This document shows positions 56,814 through 64,000 of a stretch of 64,000 nucleotides of DNA, one piece after another (position 1 is the first letter of the stretch; the number at the start of each line of letters is the position of its first letter). The notes under the pieces are model-generated. The model saw only the letters and a program-made list of their open reading frames with translations, was not told where the DNA came from and did not search any database. This DNA comes from Purpureocillium takamizusanense. Lineage: Eukaryota; Ascomycota; Sordariomycetes; Hypocreales; Ophiocordycipitaceae. The position numbers and the translations under genes were made by a program. The stretch is taken from assembly GCF_022605165.1 (NCBI RefSeq), contig NC_063069.1, positions 2,480,001 to 2,544,000 of the forward strand, read 5' to 3'.

Positions 56814-56900
56814 AGCGCCGCAGCTGCTGCAGGTCTTGGTGTTGCCGGCGGCGGCGCCGCACTTGGGGCACGAGGTGTGGTTGTAGTTGACGGGCTGCAT
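56814..56900 (-). CDS. Small Cys-rich (zinc-knuckle-like) protein, first exon
   Basis: A 29-codon first exon, start at 56900, ends exactly at a GTGAGT donor in phase 0. It encodes MQPVNYNHTSCPKCGAAAG followed by NTKTCSSCGA: two CxxC pairs (residues 11/14 and 24/27) spaced by nine residues, as in a zinc ribbon or zinc knuckle. The leader is A/G-rich (GAAAAAGAAAAAG just upstream), like many fungal 5' UTRs. The downstream exon or exons cannot be fixed: several acceptors lie downstream on the minus strand (56600-56740), and one in-frame continuation is open for over 150 codons with low-complexity Pro/Ser translation. Function is unknown; a metal-binding peptide is inferred from the cysteines only. 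Confidence 0.5.
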
Positions 56901-57908
56901 CTTTGTGTTTTTCTTTTTCTTTTTCTCTTCGTTGGGAGGGAAATTCGTAGGTAGGGGTCTTGTCCTGTTATTCTGCTGAAGGTTTCGAAGCGTTCTTGGC
57001 TACGTAGTGGTGATGGTTGGATGGGTTCGTGTTGCAGGTAGGTAGGTGGCAGGTTTGAGTTGAGTTGGTTTGCAAATGGCGGCGAGGTGGTTCGTTCTTT
57101 ATTTTAGGTAGCGGCTCTGGAGCTTCCTTCTGCGTGAGAGACGGAAGCGGGGGCGCGTTTATATACCTATTCGTAATCGTTCGCTAACTATATGTATATG
57201 TAGGTCGCATGGAAGAGGGGAGGGGAGCCGAGTGGAGGGGCCGCTGGCTGGACGATGGGGGCCGTGGATGGGCAGTTTATTACTTGCCTCGCGTGTAAAC
57301 CGGGCACATGCTCCCCCCCGTGCCATCCCCTCCTTCCCCGCCACTGCACCGCACTGCATCGCACTGCACGGTAGGTCAGGTTCTAGGTGCAAATCTAGGT
57401 ACGGTTGCACAACACACGATGGAGGCCCGAATAAGGAGGAGACCGGGGGGAAAAAACAAGCCCTCTGCTGTACATGTCGACAAGGCTGCTGCTGCTGATA
57501 CTGGCTGATACTGCTGCCGACATCGTTGTTGCTTGGGAGGGCTACTGCCTTGGGCCCCGACCCACCCCCCTCGGGGATGGCTGGATGGGATACTAGATGA
57601 ACTGAGATGGATGCCCGAATGCACACATGACCGAGGGGCACGAGGCCCCAGCGCGGGGATGAGTTAATAATACAGTAAAACACCCTTATAATGATCACGT
57701 GTTTTAGTGATAGTCGGCTTATTGTAATTAAGTACTGCTATTCATAGAGATGACTTCTACTATACTGTAGTCGTAGAGACGTCTCCGCATTTTAACAGCA
57801 CAAACGAACGTTTCATCATCATCTATAACAATTACCGCCCATTTTATCTACTAAACAGAGCTATTCTGGCTACTTGAGGCTTGACCAAGACTTCAAACAC
57901 CGTCTAAG
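56901..57908. other. Intergenic; start of AT-rich island
   Basis: 56901-57150 looks like the promoter of the Cys-rich ORF (AGGTAGGTA at 57037-57046). From about 57660 base composition changes to AT-rich, continuing across the kinase gene. This change coincides with a possible transposon terminus at 57671. Confidence 0.55.
57671..57755. mobile_element. Possible pogo/Fot1-like terminal repeat remnant
   Basis: A TA dinucleotide is followed by CAGTAAAACACCCTTATAAT, which resembles termini of pogo/Tigger-type elements (CAGTAAAACC...). Three degenerate internal repeats follow (TTATAATGATC, TTTTAGTGATAG, TTATTGTAATTAAG), a pattern of transposase-binding ends. I could not find the matching inverted terminus, and no transposase is present, so this would be a solo end or deletion product. 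Identification is by pattern recall only. Confidence 0.35.
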
Positions 57909-58672
57909 ATGCCACCTCCTACTAACAAAGAACTAAACGCAAAGCGTGAGGAGCATTGTATTGCGATTACTCACGAAAGGAAATACTACAGAGTTGGACA
58001 GGTCTGGATCAAGCGAACTCTACGACCAACTGAATGGCAGAAGCACAATGGCTATATGCCCATACCACTATTTAACCTTGAACGTGTCCTGAATGAGGGT
58101 GCTTGTATCCAATTTCTCGCCGAGAATACGGACCTCCCATTGCCGAAGCTCTACGCTTGCTTCGAGGACGATGGTGCCGCCTACCTCATCACTGAATATG
58201 TCGAAGGTGTTGGCATGAACGACCTGGATGCCGCAAAGCAGGAGATTGTTGCGAAGGAGCTCCAAGCTCACATGGAAACGATGAGCAAGTTGAAATCTAG
58301 TGTCTGGGGTGGCCCCGGCGGTGTGGTGAGGCTCTTTATAATTTGGCTACCTGATAAAAAAAAAAATTAACACGTCTGTAGGTTCTGCCACCATACCGCA
58401 TCATGAGAAAATCCAATGGTCGGCCGTGGAGAATGCAGCCGCGGGAGACGCCGGATCTTGTCTTCTGCCACAATGACCTTTCTGCAAATAATGTCATTGC
58501 CGACCCCGACACTCTCAAGATTGCGGCCATCGTCGATTGGGAATACGCAGGTTTCTACCCGCCTGAGTTTGAGTCTGCCTTTTTCCGGAGACCGGGTCCA
58601 TCTGTTGCATTAGAAGGGGAGGTTGACGATGTAGACTACTTGATGGATATCATGTCCAAGGAGAAGGTGTAG
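57909..58672 (+). CDS. Aminoglycoside-phosphotransferase-like (APH) kinase
   Basis: Predicted as join(57909..58325, 58382..58672), 235 aa. The fold is of the APH/choline-kinase type. Visible motifs: an N-lobe with YYRVGQVWIKRTLR and LNEGACIQFLAENT (helix C Glu), hinge YLITEYVEGVGM, the Brenner-type catalytic loop FCHNDLSANNVIADPDTLKI (catalytic Asp and Asn) and metal-binding IVDWEYAGFYPPEFE. The substrate of such mould kinases is not known; they form large, poorly characterised families and only some relate to drug resistance. The coding sequence is AT-richer and less GC-biased at third positions than every neighbour, and lies in an island of similar composition next to a possible transposon end, so a recent gain or a different mutational history is plausible. 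The intron contains an A13-type run. The C-terminus ends soon after the FRRPG motif, shorter than many relatives. Confidence 0.85.
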
Positions 58673-59632
58673 ATCGCGTAATGCAAGGCTATCTTAGCTG
58701 CACCTGTTCCTTATCCTGTCTTCTTTCTCTTCTCTTCAGATAGACCATTGCCTCTCATCAGGCAGCTACTTCTTAAGAAGGAAGGCCCAAGCTGTATCAG
58801 TGGAGAATAGCATTGCAATGGCAAAACCAGCCTTGAATCACTTGAAGGAAGGGGCAGATGATTCTGGGTACCTAGATATTATTGCCTCGCCACGCTGCTC
58901 GGCATGTTCTCTCTCTGTCAAGTGGTGGTCATCGAAATGGTCATTCCTTACAGTAGGCTGGCACCATTGAAATATCCGCTTCCCGTGAGGTAACTGCTCG
59001 TCGCCAATGCAGTCCGGGCACTGGGTTGCTTCCACAAGGCGGGGGAAGGGATCAGGTTCAGACTCGGACTCGGATGCACCGCCGAGCTCAGGTGACTCTT
59101 ACTTGATAGGCTACCTAACTCGGGTTCTCAATTGGACCCGGCTGGCCTTACCTGTCTCTTTCATGACGCAGCGGCGGCGTCGGACTGTGGGATCTGCTGC
59201 GGCCGAGGCGCACAACGGCACCTTCTCCCCTCTCCCGCCATCGCATCGGCCCGGTGCGCGCGCGCGCGACGGATCCGCTGGTGCCGTCCCGGCCATAATG
59301 TTCGATGCATGTATCGTCGAATTCTATCTGGGCCCAAGCAAGACGCCCATGCCTGGTACTATGCTGTCCCTATTCAAAGCGGGTGGGAGGCCCTTATGCT
59401 GCTGCTGCTGGCGGTTCTGCTGCCGCTCCTCCTCCTCCTGCTCCTCCTCCTGCCGGCCCCATGCTGTTCGCAAACACCAAGTGCACTATAATCACGGGCG
59501 TCTTGACACGACACCCCCCTTTGCTCGTCCCGGTATGCCATGCCCTGCCTGGTTCTACATATACAGTCCTCCGTTCCATCCATATCGTACACGCTGACTC
59601 GAATGTGTCTCCGTAGCCCACAATGACGTCCA
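58673..59632. other. Intergenic, end of AT-rich island
   Basis: AT-rich to about 59000, then GC-rich again. It contains CTG/CTCCTC repeats near 59398-59455 (translated as poly-Leu in some frames) and a CG alternation near 59257-59270. No gene seen. It holds the 3' regions of the kinase (plus) and transporter (minus). Confidence 0.55.
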
Positions 59633-61517
59633 TCATGTACACGCCGCAGGACCTTCGGAGCCTGTCCTCACACCGTCAGCAAAACACCCTTCTGCAAGTT
59701 GTCGAGCTCGAGGGACAAACAAGACGTACCGTTTATCATCTTGCCAACCGCCTGTATCACGCTGATGACCATGACGGCAACGCCAAACACCACCACGGCG
59801 TACGCCATGTACGTGCGCCAGCTCCTCGTCGTGAGCTTGATGTAGCACATGGGCGGCAGGATGTACGCCATGGCCACGGCGCTCGTCGCGCCCACCAGCT
59901 CAAAGACGACGCCCAGGTCGCACGTCAGCAGGCTGATACCCGTCGCGCCCGCCACCAGCGCCGTGCTGAAGATGAGGTGCCGCCGCAGGTTGAACGGCTC
60001 GTCCGGGTACCAGTACGTCAGCATCACCTCGCGGCACACAAACGCCTCGAGCGGCAGCGTCGTCAGCATGTTGAGCCCGAAGAAGAGGCGCGCCACGTTG
60101 ACCATGCTGTTGTCCGAGGGAAAGTTGTTGAGCACATTGCCCAGCGTCTTGTCGCCAAACGTCAGGAACCCCGCGAGCGCCATGACGAGGCACGCCAGCA
60201 TGGACACGCCCGTCGAGTAATGCGTGACCCGCGAGAAGTTGTCGATTGTCGGCGTCCGGAGAGACCCGTAGATGAGCAGCGAGTTGTGATGGCACACAAA
60301 GGCTAATCAGCGTCGCATGTTAGCCGGGATCATGGACGGGGGGAAAGAGCAAGCGGCGGCGGCTATGAAAATCATACCAAAGGATATAACGCCAATGGCC
60401 TGGAATATGCCCCCGTTTATAGTCAACAGGGGCACGCTGAACGACCCCCGCGTCTCCGACGGGACAAAGGCCCCCTGTATCAAAACCGTCGACACGATCA
60501 CCATCATGCCGATAAGCGCAAACGTGCTCGCCTTGGCCAGCTGCAGAGCCCCATGCCGTCAGCTTGGCACGTCCTGCCCAAGAGGATGGTCCTACCCAAG
60601 AGGATATGAAAACTCACCTTGGCAATATCCCGATACAGTGTCAGCGGGTAGCTGACGCCCATGACGAAGACGGCAATGGCCACCCTCCTGTCGGTCAGCA
60701 GCCCGATGACGGGCACCTGTGCCAGATCGGGCCAGATGGCCAGCAGCACGTGCGGGATGGTGTCGCCAACGATGACGCCAAAGGCCACCATGCCGCCAAA
60801 GGCAAATATCCACTGCGCGAGGCTGATGGCGATGAGCCCTGCGCGCCCGAAGCAGTGCTCCACGGTGCCCTGGAAGCTGCTGGTGCCGCTGAGCTTGCTG
60901 TTGATGACGATGAGGCAGATGGTCCAGTCGACGACGATGGTCAGCCCCACGAGCAGCAGTATGCCCGCCAGGAGACCGGCCTGCCGGATCGCGTACGGCT
61001 GGCCGATGATGCCGGCACCGATGATGGAGTTGGCCATGTTCATAAAGGCCGACTTGAGGCCCGACTTGGGCCGCCGCATCTCGGCGTGCAGCTCGTCCGC
61101 GGCAGCGTCGTCGTCGTCGTCGTCGTCGTCGCCCCACGCATTCGCCACGGCCACGCTCGGCGCCTCCATATCCGTCAGCAGGGGCACGCGGTGATGGTGG
61201 CGTTCCCCGCGCCCACCCTCGGCGACGTCCAGGTCGAAGCTCCGGCTCGCCTCGTCAGACGAGTACGACGTCCTGCCGCCGCTGCCTGCCGACCCGTTGC
61301 TCACGCCAATCACCTCGGGCGTGAGGTCGAATTGCACGCGGTGGGCCGTCCGCGGCGACGCCTGGAGCCCGGCCACGGGCTTGTCGTTGATGCCCTCGCC
61401 CTCGGTGCCCACCACGTGTGTGCCCAAGTCGTCGTCCTCCTCCTCATGGCCGCCTGCCAGCAGGCCGCGCCCCTCGTCGTGCCCCGCCGGCTCGCCATTG
61501 CTCTTGGCCGGTATCAT
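59633..61517 (-). CDS. SLC38/Avt-type vacuolar amino-acid transporter
   Basis: Predicted as complement(join(59633..59661, 59730..60302, 60378..60540, 60618..61517)), 554 aa. The start at 61517 (MIPAKSNGEPAG) precedes ~175 polar residues with Asp/Glu runs, then 11 hydrophobic segments. The first, SAFMNMANSIIGAGIIGQPYAI, is the signature of the AAAP/SLC38 group, followed by LLAGILLLVGLTIVVDWTICLI, SFQGTVEHCFGRAGLIAISLAQWIFAFGGMVAFGVIVGDTIPHVL and AIAVFVMGVSYPL. These resemble yeast Avt5/6/7 (proton-coupled efflux of amino acids from the vacuole) more than Avt3/4 or plasma-membrane permeases. Exon 3 carries FVCHHNSLLIYGSL, LAGFLTFGDKTLGNVLNNFP and ILPPMCYIKLT. A last 29-nt exon encodes SEGPAACT and closes the frame; it is the weakest call. 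A run of nine GAC/GTC triplets encodes the Asp tract. Confidence 0.88.
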
Positions 61518-62502
61518 GGTATGAGGATCTCGGGTCGTCCTCTCGTGCACATCTTCGCGAGCCGTCGGGTCGGGGTGCTGCTTGCGCGGGTCAGTCGGTC
61601 AGTTGGGCGCTTGAGTTCCTGACTCCTGATGGCGCGCGCAGCGACTTGGCCGGCGCAGCAAGGGAGGAAGGGCGCGAGGCGCTTCCCGGACAGCTCTGGG
61701 ATGGTACGGGACGCCCAGTCGTGGTCCGTCGTCGTGCCCGGTGCGATGCAATCAGAACAGCCGCTGCGTCACGACGGTGGATAGATTGTCTCGGAGGTGG
61801 GTGTTGCAGTGATGACGGGTTCTGGAGCTCTCCAGCCAGGTTGGCACTTGACACTTCCGTTTCCAGTGTTGGAACACCGTCGCAGCAGCAGCACCCTCGC
61901 TGCGTACTAGTTAGGTACAGGCGTGATTATGTCAGATGTCGGCGGGCGCCCTGAGCAGGCGGCGCCTGAAAACAGTGGAGGAGCTCCCTCGCTCCGGCTG
62001 CACCTCCAGCTGCCCGCGTCATTGGTGCACGTCTGGCCAGCCGCAATAGGGGTAGGCGTCGAGATTAGTCGCGCAGTATAGGGGCTGCGACGGCTGCGAC
62101 ACCTGCCCCGGCGCTGCTTGGACGCGACCGGGCTTGCATAGATATGTGCATGCAATGAATGGGAGAAAACCTTGCCGTGATGCCTGTTGCATTACACTAC
62201 ATATACACTACATTTATGTAAACCCCATGTTCGGGGTAGAAGCCAGTCAACTGCTGGGGCCGTTCGTTCCCCTTGCTCCATCGCGTGGGCCCCCAATGGG
62301 TATCGTGTGTGTGTTTGTGAGTCGTCTCGAGACTCTTGACTGATGCGACTATGTCGCCATCCACCTGGACATAATCTATCCATTGGCGCTCCAACTGCGC
62401 CCCGTCTAGGACATCAACTCGTCAATCACTTGTGGGCATCGCCGTCATCAGCGGCGAAATGGGTTGTCCTGGGATGGGCTGCCTTTCGTCATCCTCAGAC
62501 AA
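61518..62502. other. Intergenic between transporter and aspartic protease
   Basis: Promoter of the transporter and 3' region of the protease gene. A TTAGGTACAGG motif occurs near 61910-61920. No convincing gene. Confidence 0.55.
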
Positions 62503-63958
62503 TCAGACCAGCGCTGCAAGGAGCGCCGCCATCGCAATGCCCGTGCAGAGCTTGGTGGCTATGCGCGCGCCGCCGGCCGGGGCCGCAGAATGCGACGTCT
62601 CTGTCGGCTTGGTAGCATCGCCGGTAGCCGTGGCGCCGCCGGACTGCGTCTCATGGCCGCCGAGGCCCAGGGTCGGCTTGCCCGACTGCTGCGAGCTCAC
62701 GCCTGTGGCCAACAGCGTCGAGGTTCCCGTCGCCGAGGCAGTTCCTTTGCCGCTAGAAGAGCTCGAGCCTGTCTGGCTGCCACCAGCAGGCTTGGCGAAA
62801 CCTTGTGCGTAGCTGTCAGTAACGTCCAAAGGCCTCTGGGTCCCATTGCTACTCACCGATACGCTTCTGGTCCTTGTCAAAGACGGCATACACATTCTTG
62901 AGGAACGTGTCGCCGAGGAGCCAGGCCCCAGGCACAGCCTCGTGCCCGTAAATATTGCTTGTGCACTTGCCCGAGCTGTCCTTGGGCGACACCCAGTCCT
63001 TGGGGGATATCGCAAAGTCGACGCCGGAAAAAGTCAGCGTCAAGGGTTTGCTGTCGCAGGGAACCGTGTACGTCAGCCCGTCGCCGCTCTCCGAGCCGGG
63101 GATGACGCCGTGCACCTTCTTCACCAGGTCGGCAGGGCCAAAGATGAACGACGTGCCCGTGTCGATGTAGCTCTTGACTCCACCGACCTGCGCCTTCGAT
63201 CCGTCGTACGTCACGTCGTCGAGTTGAATGGCCCAGTCTCCACCACTGGAGCTCACCGGCGTGTAAGTGATGTCGCCCTTGTACTTGTCCGAGTTGGTGG
63301 AGCCAAATCGTATCTCGCCCGTGTTGGTGCCATCCGACGCCCGGTTCAGGGAGACGGCAAACATGCTCTTGTCGAGCTTCTTGGCGTCTCCCATCGACTT
63401 GACAAAGTTGTCGTTAGCGCCCTGGCTCATGGACAGGCCCAAAATTCCGTCAAACGCAAAGCGTGTAAAATCGTCTGACGTATTGGAGGCCAGGCCAAAG
63501 TTATACGTGAACGAGACGCCGGCCAAGGAGATGGTATCGGTGGCCAGCGTACCGCTAACGGTACCCGATCCGTACGAGATGGAGAAGTCCTTGTTGGCGG
63601 TCTTGAACGTGCTTGAGTCGTCGGGGCCGAACGTGCTGTGCATTGTGCAGGCCTTGCTTGTGCATGAGGAGCCCATGACCCAGCTAGAACCGGCACCTGT
63701 GTCGACCAGCATGTACATAGACTTGCTCTTTGATCCGAGCTTCACCTTGACAAAGTATGAGTAATCGGCGCCGTCCTGGTTGACTCCGGCAGTCATGTCC
63801 TTAGAAGGGTCGTCGGCCCCCGTGACAGGATACTGGTTGGATCGTCTCACGACATCAGGAGAGGTCTCGCCTTGAGCTGGATGGGAGCGTTGATACTTGG
63901 TCGCGAGACGCTTGGCCTCTCGGGCGGCTCTCTCGGCGGGCTTCGTTGAAGTCTGAAT
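62503..63958 (-). CDS. GPI-type pepsin-like aspartic protease, 5' part cut off
   Basis: Partial: complement(join(62503..62801, 62858..63958)), about 466 residues visible; an acceptor CTCTCAG at 63959-63965 shows that the first exon(s), with the signal peptide, lie beyond the window edge. The pro-region (AERAAREAKRLATKYQ) precedes a mature A1 protease: YSYFVKVKLGSKSKSMYMLVDTGAGSSW with the first catalytic Asp (DTGAGSSW, not the common DTGSS), a Cys pair in SSCTSKACTMH, the flap YGSGTVSGTLATDTISL, GILGLSMSQ, and the second Asp in SYIDTGTSFIFGP. GAWLLGDTFLKNVYAVFDKDQKRIG closes the fold. The last exon is Ser/Thr/Gly-rich and ends with a hydrophobic tail (IATKLCTGIAMAALLAALV), typical of GPI anchoring. 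It resembles CtsD-type cell-wall proteases of moulds and yapsins. Confidence 0.92.
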
Positions 63959-64000
63959 CTGAGAGTTAGCACCGTCATCGTGGGACCAGACGACTCATAC

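Noticed and set aside
59623..60306. 227-codon plus-strand open frame and a similar one at 60564-61622
   Set aside because: Both are antisense shadows of the amino-acid transporter exons; their His/Arg/Asp-rich translations reflect GC-rich codon bias.

Overview
This window looks like nuclear DNA of a filamentous ascomycete, most likely a GC-rich Sordariomycete of the Hypocreales. Genes carry short introns (about 50-190 nt) with GT...AG borders, intergenic DNA is rich in microsatellites, and the proteins are typical of moulds (Dicer-like 2, Rho1, a DUF7514-type protein, a GPI-type aspartic protease). The order-level placement is inference from gene content; no search was run. I support 21 protein-coding loci, one cut by the right edge and one with only its first exon resolved. 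No CRISPR, rRNA or convincing tRNA gene was found.

Layout. 1-16.5 kb: an Stc1-domain protein (+), pyruvate dehydrogenase kinase (-), a low-complexity coiled-coil protein (+) and a DUF7514-like protein (-), separated by long repeat-rich spacers. 16.5-21.6 kb: a 5 kb gene-poor stretch. 21.6-50.4 kb: a dense block of sphingosine-1-phosphate lyase, GT34 mannosyltransferase, RING-CH membrane protein, proteasome alpha-2, ATS1-like RCC1 protein, Dicer-like 2, nicotinamide riboside kinase, peptidyl-tRNA hydrolase 2, Utp7, Tsr1, UreG and mitochondrial ribosomal protein uL24m. Many neighbours are divergent pairs with a shared promoter or convergent pairs with 95-420 bp between stops. 50.4-64 kb: Rho1, a small Cys-rich ORF, an AT-richer island with an aminoglycoside-phosphotransferase-like kinase beside a possible pogo/Fot1-like terminus, an SLC38-type amino-acid transporter and an aspartic protease running off the edge.

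Most genes are housekeeping. The clearest functional groupings are Utp7/Tsr1 (small-subunit ribosome biogenesis, divergent, sharing a 459 bp promoter) and the presence within 35 kb of two small-RNA-related genes, the Stc1-domain protein and Dicer-like 2. The best candidates for something unusual are the AT-rich kinase island, the Utp7-Tsr1 promoter symmetry, a 64-base poly-C tract in the NRK1-PTH2 promoter, a GC-AG intron in the DUF7514-like gene, and an orphan reverse-strand coding-like stretch just upstream of Dicer. I saw no strong evidence for a completely new multi-gene system. Exon borders below were read by eye from splice motifs, reading-frame continuity and family knowledge.
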